Below, piece after piece: positions 27,806 to 36,906 of a stretch of DNA of 60,268 nt (the stretch's first letter is position 1; each line of letters begins with the position of its first letter). Below the pieces are notes generated by a model. That model saw only the letters and a list, made by a program, of their open reading frames with translations, did not search any database and had not been told where the DNA came from. This DNA comes from an uncultured Synechococcus sp. (GTDB taxonomy: Bacteria > Cyanobacteriota > Cyanobacteriia > PCC-6307 > Cyanobiaceae). The stretch spans positions 1 to 60,268 of the forward strand of contig CAJWZW010000002.1 of the NCBI GenBank assembly GCA_913050565.1. The letters are read 5' to 3'. The position numbers and the translations under genes were made by a program.

Positions 27806-28951
27806 GTGAAAATCGCCTTCTTCACCGAAACCTTCCTGCCGAAGGTGGATGGCATCGTCACCCGTCTCACCAAGACCGTGCGACATCTGGTGGATGCGGG
27901 CGATGAAGTGGTGGTGTTCTGTCCGGAGGGCTGCCCGGACAACTACATGGGAGCTCGATTGATCGGGGTGCCTGCCATGCCACTCCCTCTGTACCCGGAA
28001 CTCAAGCTGGCCTTGCCACGACCAGCCGTGTCTGAAGCCATCGATGAATTTCAACCGGACCTGATCCATGTGGTCAATCCCGCTGTGCTCGGCCTCGGTG
28101 GAATCTGGCTGGCGAAAAGCAAGGACATCCCTCTCGTAGCGAGCTACCACACCCACCTGCCGAAATACCTCGAGCACTACGGCCTCGGCATGCTGGAACC
28201 GCTCCTGTGGGAAATGCTGAAAGCCGCCCACAACCAGGCACTGCTGAACCTCTGCACCTCCACCGCCATGGTGCAGGAACTGAGCGACAAGGGGATCCAG
28301 CACACGGACCTGTGGCAGCGGGGTGTCGACACGGAACTCTTCCGCCCCGAGCTGCGCAACACGACCATGCGGCAGCGACTGTTGGGGGGCCACGACGATC
28401 GTGGTGCCGTGCTGCTGTACGTGGGCCGACTTTCAGCCGAAAAGCAGATCGAACGCATCCGGCCGGTGCTGGAGGCTCTGCCCGATACGCGCCTGGCCCT
28501 TGTCGGCGACGGTCCACACCGTCAACAACTTGAAAAGCATTTCGACGGCACGGCCACCACCTTCGTTGGCTATCTGTCGGGGGAGGAGCTGGCCAGCGCT
28601 TACGCCAGCGGCGATGCCTTTCTGTTTCCATCCAGCACCGAAACCCTCGGACTGGTCCTGCTGGAAGCCATGGCTGCCGGTTGCCCGGTGGTGGGGGCCA
28701 ACCGCGGAGGCATTCCCGACATCATCACCGATGGGACCAATGGATGTCTCTACGAACCCGATGGTGTTGATGGCGGCGCCGGCAGCCTGATCAAGGCCAC
28801 CCAGCGCCTGCTTGGCAACGCAACCGAACGGCAGGCTCTGCGAACAGCCGCTCGCCAGGAAGCTGAACGCTGGGGCTGGGCTGGGGCCACCGAACAACTT
28901 CGCGGCTACTACCGAAAGGTGCTCAGTCAACCGGCTCTGACGGCGGCCTGA
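27806..28951 (+). CDS. sqdX: Sulfolipid (SQDG) synthase, GT4 glycosyltransferase
   Basis: A 381-residue GT-B enzyme that transfers sulfoquinovose to diacylglycerol. It begins KIAFFTETFLPKVDGIVTRL, the acceptor-side signature of SqdX and related lipid glycosyltransferases, with GVDTELFRPE at mid-protein and the donor-binding EAMAAGCPVVGANRGGIPD near residue 290. The start is GTG at 27806. Its last 29 bases overlap the end of mrdA on the opposite strand. Position directly after sqdB settles the function. Confidence 0.95.
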   Translation: MKIAFFTETFLPKVDGIVTRLTKTVRHLVDAGDEVVVFCPEGCPDNYMGARLIGVPAMPLPLYPELKLALPRPAVSEAIDEFQPDLIHVVNPAVLGLGGIWLAKSKDIPLVASYHTHLPKYLEHYGLGMLEPLLWEMLKAAHNQALLNLCTSTAMVQELSDKGIQHTDLWQRGVDTELFRPELRNTTMRQRLLGGHDDRGAVLLYVGRLSAEKQIERIRPVLEALPDTRLALVGDGPHRQQLEKHFDGTATTFVGYLSGEELASAYASGDAFLFPSSTETLGLVLLEAMAAGCPVVGANRGGIPDIITDGTNGCLYEPDGVDGGAGSLIKATQRLLGNATERQALRTAARQEAERWGWAGATEQLRGYYRKVLSQPALTAA

Positions 28952-30734
28952 CGGTTCGCAGGCTCTGCCATCTGGCCAGGACTTTTTTAGCCATCGGCAG
29001 GGCATGCACCGAGCCTCCGCCTGGAGTGTTCTGAGCAAAGGCCACCACCACAATCTCCCCGTCGGGGTAAGGGGCATAGGAACCGAACCAGGCGTGGTCG
29101 GGGCCTCCGGTGCTGTCTTCTGCCGTTCCGGTCTTGCCGGCTGCTGGTGGAATGCCAGGACCGTTGAGTCCGAACCCTGTTCCGGAGGAAACAACCTTGC
29201 GCAGTCCCTCGCGGATGGTCTGCAGGGTTGATGGTTTCAGGTCGACCCGACGCCGTCGCTCCGGAGACATCCAGTCGACACCACCCGAGGCCAGATGGGG
29301 GGTCACCAACCAGCCGCCGTTGGCAAACACGGCGTAAGCGCGGGCCAGCTGCAACGGCGTGATCTGCACAACCGACTGCCCGATGGAGGCACTGGCCATG
29401 TCCTCCGGAATCCAGGGCACTGAACCAGGCTCAGCCCAGCCACGTCCACGATCAGCCCAGGTCTCATCTCCCACAAGACCGACGCTTTCTTCCCAGCCCA
29501 CCTCAATGCCTGTTTTTCTCTGGAAACCAAGCTGGTCAGCTGCCTTCTTCAACTCCAGAGATCCGGCACCAACGCCAACCTGGTAGAAGAAGGTGTTGCT
29601 GGAGTGCCGAAGGGCATCGGCGTACCCAATGGTGCCGAAGCCGCGGCCATTGTGGTCCGGGAAACAGTGACCGCCGTAGGTGATGCAGGCGGTGGTCTTC
29701 AGTTTGATCTCTGATGGAAATTTGCCCGATTCCATGCCAGCCATCGCCGTGACTGGTTTCCAGGTGCTTCCTGGGTCGTAGGAATTCATCGCCCGCGAGA
29801 GCAGCGGTTTGGCTGGATTGGAAAACAGTGCGTCGTACTCCTTCTGGGTCGTGATCAGCTTTGAAAAAAAGTTTGGATCGAAGCTCGGCTTGCTCGCCAT
29901 GGCCAGCACTGCGCCATCTCTGGCATCGAGAGCCACCACCGCACCGCCCGGTTTATCGGCCAGCGCCTGCTCCGCCACACGCTGCAAATCAAGATCCAGC
30001 GTCAGCGTCAGATCCATGCCTGCTTTCGAAGGACGATCACCGAGGTTGCGCTGGACCTCACCCATGGCGTTGACCTCCAGCATCTGACCACCCCACGCCC
30101 CCCGCAGATGGGACTCATAGGCCGCCTCGACTCCGGTGCGACCAATGCGGTCCCTGATCCGGTAGCCCTTCTCAGCCAGATCCTCGTACTCCCCTTCCGT
30201 GATCGGCTGGGTGTAGCCAAGGGCATGGGCCGCAAGGGTTCCGTGGGGGTAGTGACGGAGAATTTCCACATCCACCTCAGCCCCCTTCAGGCCCAGAGCC
30301 TGCTCGCGAAACCGAAGAACCTGCTCCGGCTTGAGCTCCAGCGCCAGGGTTGTGCGATAACCACCGGGGTCAGGACCACGATCGCGACGCTGATCAAGCA
30401 ACGCCGGATCCAGGTTCAGCAACCGCGCCAGCCGATCGCGCAGATCCGGCCAGTCCGCGTCGAGCACCAAGCGGGGCTCGAGGAACAGGGAATAGGAGAG
30501 TCGGCTTGATGCCAACACCCGCCCCTTCCTGTCCAGCAGACGGCCGCGCATGGGTGAACGCGGCACCAGACGAATGCGATTCTCGTCGGCCAGTTCCCGG
30601 AAGCGAGGTCCCTCCAGCAACTGCATCCAAACCAGGCGCGCCGTCATGGCAGCGCTGAACATCAGCACCACGCAGAGCAACACCAGAGGTTGTTGACGCA
30701 GCCCCGCCTGTCGCTGCTGCGTGGACCTGGCCAT
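28923..30734 (-). CDS. mrdA: Penicillin-binding protein 2 (elongation transpeptidase)
   Basis: A 603-residue class B PBP that cross-links peptidoglycan during lateral growth. It has one N-terminal transmembrane helix (PLVLLCVVLMFSAAMTARLV), the PBP dimer domain (PRGRLLDRKGRVLA-like), and the transpeptidase domain with Ser323-x-x-Lys in DPGSTWKP, SSN in RHSSNTFF and KTG in AAGKTGTAE. The Trp in STWK replaces the more common Phe. Two unknown genes precede it closely on the same strand. Confidence 0.94.
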   Translation of the reverse strand: MARSTQQRQAGLRQQPLVLLCVVLMFSAAMTARLVWMQLLEGPRFRELADENRIRLVPRSPMRGRLLDRKGRVLASSRLSYSLFLEPRLVLDADWPDLRDRLARLLNLDPALLDQRRDRGPDPGGYRTTLALELKPEQVLRFREQALGLKGAEVDVEILRHYPHGTLAAHALGYTQPITEGEYEDLAEKGYRIRDRIGRTGVEAAYESHLRGAWGGQMLEVNAMGEVQRNLGDRPSKAGMDLTLTLDLDLQRVAEQALADKPGGAVVALDARDGAVLAMASKPSFDPNFFSKLITTQKEYDALFSNPAKPLLSRAMNSYDPGSTWKPVTAMAGMESGKFPSEIKLKTTACITYGGHCFPDHNGRGFGTIGYADALRHSSNTFFYQVGVGAGSLELKKAADQLGFQRKTGIEVGWEESVGLVGDETWADRGRGWAEPGSVPWIPEDMASASIGQSVVQITPLQLARAYAVFANGGWLVTPHLASGGVDWMSPERRRRVDLKPSTLQTIREGLRKVVSSGTGFGLNGPGIPPAAGKTGTAEDSTGGPDHAWFGSYAPYPDGEIVVVAFAQNTPGGGSVHALPMAKKVLARWQSLRTVRPPSEPVD

Positions 30735-30738
30735 GACT

Positions 30739-31101
30739 TCAGGCGTCCTGAAGGTGTCCCTTCAGAGCATTCAGCCGCTGTTCGATCCGCAGCAGGGTCT
30801 CGATCAGATCATCACGCTCATCGGAGGGATCCTCCACCGAAACCGCCACGGGCATCACGGGATTCCCCAACCCGGGGCTGACGGCATCCAACTGATCACG
30901 CACACTGCGTGCCGCCGGTTCCCCTTCCTGCCGAAGAGTTTCCACAGGATCGTCAGTACCGGTGGTGAAGGCCTCAGCCACCTTGCCCGGACCCCCTTGT
31001 CTCGCCCGTTCCAGCACAGCGAGACCAATCGGCAGCACGTCCTGCATCACTGACAGGCGCAGCTGATCCAGGGGATTGTCGGGAACGGAGTCAGCAGGCA
31101 T
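30739..31101 (-). CDS. Unknown protein upstream of mrdA
   Basis: A 120-residue protein I cannot name. It has no signal peptide or membrane segment. The N-terminal part is amphipathic (DQLRLSVMQDVLPIGLAVLERAR), followed by a polar middle and a C-terminal helix with heptad character (DDLIETLLRIEQRLNALKGH). Its stop is 4 bases from the start of mrdA and it follows the other unknown by 9 bases, so it is likely co-expressed with cell-wall elongation functions. Confidence 0.75.
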   Translation of the reverse strand: MPADSVPDNPLDQLRLSVMQDVLPIGLAVLERARQGGPGKVAEAFTTGTDDPVETLRQEGEPAARSVRDQLDAVSPGLGNPVMPVAVSVEDPSDERDDLIETLLRIEQRLNALKGHLQDA

Positions 31102-31110
31102 CGGTTCCGT

Positions 31111-31719
31111 TCAGGAACGTTCAGTCTGTCCTGACGGCAGCGAAAGTGTCGGGCAGGCACTCTGACCGGCCCCGATTGACCAGCCGCCAACCGCGCTGAG
31201 CACCATCAGCATCACCATCGGCACCACGGCTTTATGGGTGGTTTCCAAAGCCAGCCATTCCCGCCAGGCTCTCAGAAATCGCGTGCGCTCAAAGCGACGC
31301 TGGTCGCGCTGCTCCTCCCGGCTGCGGCGCCGCAAAGCCTTGTCCACCCAGCGCTCGAAAGCCTTCTTCTTCGTGATGGTCATCTTGCGCTCCACCTCGA
31401 GCATCTGGCCGGAGCCCAACTCAGGGTGGAAGGTGCTGATCAGCTCCAGACTCTTGAGGAACATCTCCACTGCACCGTCGTGAACGGCGGTGGCATGGCC
31501 GTCCAGCTGATCCCAGGCCAGTTCGGGATAAAAGCGCACACGGTTGGCGGCAATCTGATCCTCGGTGAGCTGACCTGGCTCCCGTAACCATCGATCGGTG
31601 TTGCTGTCGAAGCGACGCCAGTAGAGAAACGGATTGAGATAGATCGTGCGGCCGCCCAGCTGAATGCTGTCCTGCTGCAGTCGTCTCTGCTGCACATCCT
31701 GCGATTGAGTCGCCGTCAC
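31111..31719 (-). CDS. Unknown membrane-anchored protein upstream of mrdA
   Basis: A 202-residue protein of unknown function. The N-terminal region is soluble (GGRTIYLNPFLYWRRFDSNT), the middle is highly charged and helical (KKKAFERWVDKALRRRSREE), and one transmembrane helix lies near the C-terminus (KAVVPMVMLMVLSAVGGWSI). The start appears to be GTG at 31719. It heads a three-gene run ending with mrdA. A cytoplasmic body with a C-terminal anchor fits an accessory factor for the wall machinery, but that is inference. Confidence 0.75.
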   Translation of the reverse strand: MTATQSQDVQQRRLQQDSIQLGGRTIYLNPFLYWRRFDSNTDRWLREPGQLTEDQIAANRVRFYPELAWDQLDGHATAVHDGAVEMFLKSLELISTFHPELGSGQMLEVERKMTITKKKAFERWVDKALRRRSREEQRDQRRFERTRFLRAWREWLALETTHKAVVPMVMLMVLSAVGGWSIGAGQSACPTLSLPSGQTERS

Positions 31720-31806
31720 TTCACCAAGGCCGATGGCTCAGGGTATCCAGCCCGCCTGGCTCCCACCAGCCCCAACAAAGCACCAAATCCATCTCAGAAT
31801 GCATCC

Positions 31807-32577
31807 ATGCAGTGCGACAGGGCCTTGGTGCGACTCAGGCGAAGCCTGGCCAGGCTTCTCAGCAACGAATCAGGAAACACCTGGCTGAACAATCTCATCG
31901 GCCTGGGAATCCTCGGTTCCATCGTTGTCGCCGTGCTGGCAACCGAACCGCTGATCCGTGAACGGCATCTGGATCTGCTCAAGCAGCTCGACATTCTTCT
32001 GGCTCTGGTTTTCGCCATCGAATATGCAGCCCGCGTCTGGGTGGCTCCGATGCGGCCAGGTGCTCGACGCGGTGTGCTGGGGGCCTGGGACTACGTCCGA
32101 TCACCGCTGGCATTGCTGGACATGCTGGCCTTCGCACCAACTCTGATCGGCCTGATCAGTCCACAGCTGTACCTGCTGCGGTTGATCCGGCTGCTCAACA
32201 TCGCTCGTTTGGCCCAGTCCAGCCATGTGAGAACCAGCCTGAGGTATTTCAACCGCGCCTTGATGCGCAAATGGACCGAACTGCAGATCGCAGCGACCTA
32301 CACCGTTGTTCTGCTCCTGATCAGCAGTACAGCGCTTTACCTGTTGGAGTCCAGAGTGCAACCGGAGCATTTCGGTTCGATTCCGCGTTCTCTCTGGTGG
32401 GCTGTCACCACCGTCACCACCGTGGGCTACGGAGATGTTGTGCCACTGACCGCCGCAGGCAAGATCGTGGCCAGCCTGACGGCTCTCGGCGGGATCGCTG
32501 TTGTCGGGATCCCTGTGGGCATCATCGCTGCGGGATTCAGCGAATCAATCCGCGAGGACGATCCCGAGCAGAGCTGA
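31807..32577 (+). CDS. Voltage-sensor-type potassium channel
   Basis: A 256-residue six-helix cation channel. The selectivity filter TVGYGD is at about residues 205-210, preceded by the pore helix PRSLWWAVTTVTT. The S4-like helix has regularly spaced arginines (LLRLIRLLNIARL), so a voltage sensor is plausible, as in bacterial Kv-type channels. It should conduct K+ across the cytoplasmic membrane. ATG at 31807 is chosen; a TTG at 31705 would add a 34-residue unstructured leader and overlap the divergent gene. Its stop abuts that of guaA. Confidence 0.88.
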   Translation: MQCDRALVRLRRSLARLLSNESGNTWLNNLIGLGILGSIVVAVLATEPLIRERHLDLLKQLDILLALVFAIEYAARVWVAPMRPGARRGVLGAWDYVRSPLALLDMLAFAPTLIGLISPQLYLLRLIRLLNIARLAQSSHVRTSLRYFNRALMRKWTELQIAATYTVVLLLISSTALYLLESRVQPEHFGSIPRSLWWAVTTVTTVGYGDVVPLTAAGKIVASLTALGGIAVVGIPVGIIAAGFSESIREDDPEQS

Positions 32578-34164
32578 TCATTCCCACTCAATCGTGCCGG
32601 GCGGCTTGCTGGTGATGTCCAGCACGACGCGGTTCACCCCTTTCACCTCATTGACGATCCGATTGGAGATCGTTTCCATCAAGTCGTAAGGCAACCGCGA
32701 CCAATCGGCCGTCATGCCGTCCTCACTGGACACGCAGCGCAGCACAATCGGCCAGGCGTAGGTGCGCTTGTCTCCCATCACCCCGACGGAACGCACCGGC
32801 AGCAGCACGGCAAAGGCCTGCCAGATGTCGTGATACAGACCGGCCTCCTTGATCTCTTCGCGCACGATCAGATCCGCGTCGCGCAGGCAGTTGAGCTTTT
32901 CGTCAGTGACCTCACCCAGGATGCGGATCGCAAGCCCTGGTCCTGGGAAGGGATGGCGACGCACGATCTCTTCCGGCAATCCAAGGGTGCGACCGACTTT
33001 GCGCACTTCATCCTTGAACAGCTTTCTCAGCGGTTCAACCAATTTGAACTGGAGATCCTTGGGCAGGCCGCCCACGTTGTGGTGGCTCTTGATCTTCACC
33101 GCAACCCGCTCACCGGTTTTGGGATCGACGTTGGTTCCAGCACTCTCGATCACGTCGGGATAGAGGGTTCCCTGCGCCAGGTAATCGAACGGTCCGAGAC
33201 GCTTGCTCTCCTCTTCGAACACCCGGATGAATTCCGTCCCGATGATCTTTCGCTTCTCCTCGGGATCCGTGATGCCCTTCAGCTTGCCGATGAAGCGCTG
33301 ACGGGCATTGATGTACTCCACATGGATATTGAACTTGCGGTCGAAAAAATCCATGAGGAACTCGGGCTCACCCTTCCGCATGAAGCCCTGGTCAATGAAC
33401 ATGCAGGTGAGCTGATCGCCAATCGCTTTCTTGAGCAGAAAGGCGAGGGTGGATGAATCCACACCACCGGAGAGGGCGAGCAACACGCGCTTGTCGCCCA
33501 CCTGCTCACGCACCATGGCGACGGCCTCCTCAATGAAGGCACTGGTGGTCCAGTCCGGATCACACCCGCAGACGTGGTACACGAAATTGCGGATCAAAGC
33601 CATCCCGCAGGAGGAATGCACCACCTCCGGGTGGAACTGCACGCCGTAGAGCTTGCGCTGCAGATTGGCAACCGCCGCCTCAGGTGTGTTGGCGGTGTGG
33701 GCGAGACGCACGAAGCCTTCGGGCAGCGCCTTGACCGAATCCCCATGGCTCATCCACATCGTCGAACCGTTGTCGACGTTGGTCAGAAGATCCGTTGGGT
33801 CATCAACCTCAAGGGGTGCCTTGCCGTATTCGGCCTTGCCCGTGGCCGCTTCGACCACACCACCCAGCTGCTGCACCATCAGCTGCATGCCGTAACAGAC
33901 CCCGAGCACAGGGATATCCAGGTTCCAGATCTCCGGATCACACAGAGGCGCATGATCCGCATAAACGGAGCTGGGGCCACCGCTGAGAATGATTCCCCGG
34001 GGGGCGATCCGACGCAGCTCCTCCGCAGACGTGCTGTAGCCGAGCACCACTGAAAACACCTCGGTCTCCCGCACGCGGCGGGCAATCAGCTCGGAGTACT
34101 GCGAGCCGAAATCAAGGATGACGATGGCCGGCTGACGCTGACCATCGGAGGAGTGCTGGGACAT
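32578..34164 (-). CDS. guaA: GMP synthase (glutamine-hydrolysing)
   Basis: GuaA (528 residues) aminates XMP to GMP. The glutamine amidotransferase domain has Cys90 in GVCYGMQLM and the His/Glu pair in QFHPEVVHS. The ATP pyrophosphatase loop LSGGVDSS follows, and the C-terminal dimer domain ends with the family signature [13 protein letters not shown]. Length is standard. Convergent with the K+ channel gene with no intervening base. Confidence 0.97.
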   Translation of the reverse strand: MSQHSSDGQRQPAIVILDFGSQYSELIARRVRETEVFSVVLGYSTSAEELRRIAPRGIILSGGPSSVYADHAPLCDPEIWNLDIPVLGVCYGMQLMVQQLGGVVEAATGKAEYGKAPLEVDDPTDLLTNVDNGSTMWMSHGDSVKALPEGFVRLAHTANTPEAAVANLQRKLYGVQFHPEVVHSSCGMALIRNFVYHVCGCDPDWTTSAFIEEAVAMVREQVGDKRVLLALSGGVDSSTLAFLLKKAIGDQLTCMFIDQGFMRKGEPEFLMDFFDRKFNIHVEYINARQRFIGKLKGITDPEEKRKIIGTEFIRVFEEESKRLGPFDYLAQGTLYPDVIESAGTNVDPKTGERVAVKIKSHHNVGGLPKDLQFKLVEPLRKLFKDEVRKVGRTLGLPEEIVRRHPFPGPGLAIRILGEVTDEKLNCLRDADLIVREEIKEAGLYHDIWQAFAVLLPVRSVGVMGDKRTYAWPIVLRCVSSEDGMTADWSRLPYDLMETISNRIVNEVKGVNRVVLDITSKPPGTIEWE

Positions 34165-34196
34165 CGATCCTCAAATCTGTCGCGTTGCGACGACCG

Positions 34197-35270
34197 CTAA
34201 TCCTTCAGCGTAAAGAAGCGCTTCTCCGCCACCGGACCGCACCAGCGAACCGAACGGCTGCGATCAAACACCCCGGCTCCGATCCTCATCGGCCAGTTGC
34301 CGTATCGCTGGATATAGGACTGGCTTCGCTGCTCCACTGCAGCAGCAAGTGCTCCTCCCAACCTCTCTGCCGCGTTGGGGGGGAGACCCTGAAATGCCTC
34401 CTCAACGGAGGCAGCACAACGGATTTGCTGAAGTTGAGCGGCAGCCAATCCCTGATCCACTGCCAGAGCGGTGAGAACCTCCAGCCGGCCATCCGCCAGA
34501 TGGTGATGGGTGTGAAAAATGCCTCCGGCGAGCTTGACCAACTTTCCGTGGTAGCCGAACAGGAGAAGATCCCTCACCCCCGCTTCCGCAGCAGCCACCA
34601 GCACCGGGCCCATCCAGTTGCCGACCTTCAGTCTCGGGGCCAGTCCAAGCCGCTCAGCCAGCTCCAGGCCGTTCTCACCAACAACCAGACTCAGAGATCC
34701 TTCAAAGCCGGACTCCGCCGTCAGGCTCCGCAACGCATTCAGAACCTGTTGCAGTTGCTCGGGAGCCGCACTTTGCTGCACTTCGGCCTGGGTGCCGATC
34801 AACGCCAGACCATCGACCACACCGAAGGCTGCATTGCTGGTTCGCTCTGCCAGCTCCCGCCCGCGAGGGAAAACCGGCTCCACCTGAAGACCTCGATCAG
34901 AAGGCAACAGAGGCATCAGATTGAGCTCGAGCAGTTCGCGAGCAAAGGCGGACAGGCACAGAGCACCGCCGGCACCCAGGGTGCCGAGCCCCTCGCCGGC
35001 CAGGAGCTGCAGACCCTCACCAGGTGATGGGATCCAGGCAACCCGGACCCAGACCTCGAGGTCCCGAGTGAGATCGAGCCCCTTTCCCGGGTCGCAACGG
35101 CAGATGGCCAGGGCCTGGCCTGCACCCAGTCGAGCCGCTGATTGCACCGGCACCGACAACGGTTCGGCCTCCCCAGGCTGATCCAGAGACTGCAAGGCAA
35201 TGAACGGTTGTTCCAGCAATGCCCGCAGCGCTGCCTTGGCCGCCGCGGCCACCCAGACCGGAAGAGTCAA
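34197..35270 (-). CDS. cbiD: Cobalt-precorrin-5B (C1)-methyltransferase
   Basis: CbiD (about 357 residues) methylates C-1 of cobalt-precorrin-5B in the anaerobic corrin pathway. The N-terminal TLPVWVAAAAKAALRAL matches the GxTxxxxAAAAA start of the family, and GYHGKLVKLAGGIFHTHHH near residue 250 is diagnostic. The best standard start is TTG at 35270, although the frame stays open upstream (encoding STG before LTLPVWV), so a rarer start codon cannot be excluded. It is divergent from the aminotransferase gene at 35342. Confidence 0.92.
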   Translation of the reverse strand: MTLPVWVAAAAKAALRALLEQPFIALQSLDQPGEAEPLSVPVQSAARLGAGQALAICRCDPGKGLDLTRDLEVWVRVAWIPSPGEGLQLLAGEGLGTLGAGGALCLSAFARELLELNLMPLLPSDRGLQVEPVFPRGRELAERTSNAAFGVVDGLALIGTQAEVQQSAAPEQLQQVLNALRSLTAESGFEGSLSLVVGENGLELAERLGLAPRLKVGNWMGPVLVAAAEAGVRDLLLFGYHGKLVKLAGGIFHTHHHLADGRLEVLTALAVDQGLAAAQLQQIRCAASVEEAFQGLPPNAAERLGGALAAAVEQRSQSYIQRYGNWPMRIGAGVFDRSRSVRWCGPVAEKRFFTLKD

Positions 35271-35341
35271 TCCAGTGCTCGACTGATCGATAACTGAAGG
35301 GAGGCTGTTTTCTAGAGTCGCCGATTGGCATCCCCCACGCC

Positions 35342-36490
35342 ATGCAGGACAAGCTCACCCTGATGATCCCGGGACCGACGCCGGTGCCCGAGACTGTGCT
35401 CAAAGCGATGGGACGTCACCCCATCGGGCACCGCAGCGGTGAGTTTCAGGCCACGGTGCATCGCACAACCGAGCAGTTGAAGTGGTTGCACCAAACCAGC
35501 GGAGATGTGCTGGTGATCACGGGCAGCGGCACAGCCGCCATGGAAGCCGGAATCATCAACACTCTGAGCCGCGGGGACAAGGTGCTTTGCGGCGACAACG
35601 GCAAGTTCGGTGAGCGCTGGGTGAAGGTGGCCCGTGCTTACGGCCTGGACGTCGACGTCATCAAGGCCGAGTGGGGCCAGCCGTTGGATCCGGAAGCCTT
35701 CCGCGCTGCACTGGAGGCGGACACGGCCAAAGCCATCAGAGCTGTGATCCTGACCCACTCCGAAACCTCAACCGGGGTGATCAATGATCTTGAAACCATC
35801 GCCGGTCACGTCAAAGCCCATGGCACGGCACTGACCCTGGCGGACTGCGTCACGAGCCTCGGGGCAACTGATGTGCCCATGGATGCCTGGGGGCTTGATG
35901 TGGTCGCTTCCGGCTCCCAGAAGGGATACATGCTGCCGCCCGGCCTGAGCTTCGTGGCCATGAGCGATCGAGCCTGGACGGCCTATGAGCGCTCCGATCT
36001 TCCCAAGTTCTATCTGGACCTCGGGCCTTACCGAAAAACAGCTGCAAAAGACAGCAATCCCTTCACTCCGGCGGTGAATCTCTATTTCGGCCTGGAAGCA
36101 GCTTTGGAGATGATGCAGAAGGAAGGCCTTGAAGCGATCTTCGCCCGCCATGCCCGCCATCGCGCTGCAGCCCAGGCCGGAATGAAGGCCATCGGGATGC
36201 CGCTGTTCGCCGCCGAGGGCTATGGCAGCCCAGCCATCACCGCTGTGGCACCGGAGGGGATTGATGCCGAACAATTACGAAAAGCGGTGAAAGAAAAATT
36301 CGACATCCTGCTGGCGGGAGGCCAGGACCACCTCAAAGGCCAGGTGTTCCGCATTGGCCATCTCGGATACGTCTGCGATCGGGATGTGCTGACGGCGGTT
36401 TCAGCGATCGAAGCAACCCTGCAGGCCCATGGAGCACACAGGGGAACCTTTGGCTCAGGCGTGGCGGCAGCGGCGGCCGCACTGGGCTAG
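35342..36490 (+). CDS. Class V aminotransferase (serine/alanine-glyoxylate type)
   Basis: A 382-residue PLP enzyme. MIPGPTPVPETVL at the N-terminus is the mark of the alanine-glyoxylate/serine-pyruvate aminotransferase family, and the PLP lysine is K194 in SGSQKGYML. Cyanobacterial members were once called soluble hydrogenase small subunit; a transaminase role in glyoxylate/photorespiratory metabolism is better supported. Whether it prefers serine or alanine cannot be read from sequence. The C-terminus is Ala/Gly-rich. Confidence 0.9.
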   Translation: MQDKLTLMIPGPTPVPETVLKAMGRHPIGHRSGEFQATVHRTTEQLKWLHQTSGDVLVITGSGTAAMEAGIINTLSRGDKVLCGDNGKFGERWVKVARAYGLDVDVIKAEWGQPLDPEAFRAALEADTAKAIRAVILTHSETSTGVINDLETIAGHVKAHGTALTLADCVTSLGATDVPMDAWGLDVVASGSQKGYMLPPGLSFVAMSDRAWTAYERSDLPKFYLDLGPYRKTAAKDSNPFTPAVNLYFGLEAALEMMQKEGLEAIFARHARHRAAAQAGMKAIGMPLFAAEGYGSPAITAVAPEGIDAEQLRKAVKEKFDILLAGGQDHLKGQVFRIGHLGYVCDRDVLTAVSAIEATLQAHGAHRGTFGSGVAAAAAALG

Positions 36491-36522
36491 AACGGAGGTG
36501 GCGAGGGACTTCTCGCCATTCC

Positions 36523-36594
36523 GCGGGTGTAATTCAGCGGTAGAATGTCAGCTTCCCAAGCTGAACGTCGCCGGTTCAAATCCGGTCACCCGCT
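36523..36594 (+). tRNA. trnG: tRNA-Gly, anticodon CCC
   Basis: A complete cloverleaf. The acceptor arms GCGGGTG (36523-36529) and CACCCGC (36587-36593) pair perfectly. The anticodon stem TCAGC/GCTGA encloses the 7-base loop ttcccaa with anticodon CCC, reading GGG. The T loop ggttcaaatcc is normal. The discriminator is T and CCA is not encoded. A short T run follows directly. Confidence 0.95.
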
Positions 36595-36611
36595 TTTTAA
36601 TTTCGACAAAA

Positions 36612-36827
36612 TTAACTTCTTGGTTTGATCAGCTGCATGATCTGTGGACCAGCTGATTGAGCACGACGCTCCTGATCCAAACCGCGAAGAATCAAAATAC
36701 CGGCTTCGCGAAATGAACCTGATTCCGCCTTGGCTTTGGCCTGTTCAAACAACGTTTTCGCAGAGCCAGCATGTTGAGCACGCTGAATATCTGCCGGACC
36801 CTCAGATTTTGCTGGAGCGATTGTCAA
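36612..36827 (-). CDS. Small unknown protein
   Basis: Putative 71-residue protein. The C-terminal 45 residues look like a real helical protein (AKTLFEQAKAKAESGSFREA, then a LILRGLDQERRAQ segment) and end IMQLIKPRS. It is not assigned to a family. The only standard start is TTG at 36827 and no convincing Shine-Dalgarno sequence precedes it. It faces tRNA-Gly tail to tail, in DNA visibly richer in A and T than the neighbouring core genes. Confidence 0.55.
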   Translation of the reverse strand: MTIAPAKSEGPADIQRAQHAGSAKTLFEQAKAKAESGSFREAGILILRGLDQERRAQSAGPQIMQLIKPRS

Positions 36828-36906
36828 CGAATCTGCAGATCAATTTTTCATAGAAATCTTACCCTTATCGATAATGATTTCCAGTGATGATTGACCGGCC
36901 CGAAGG

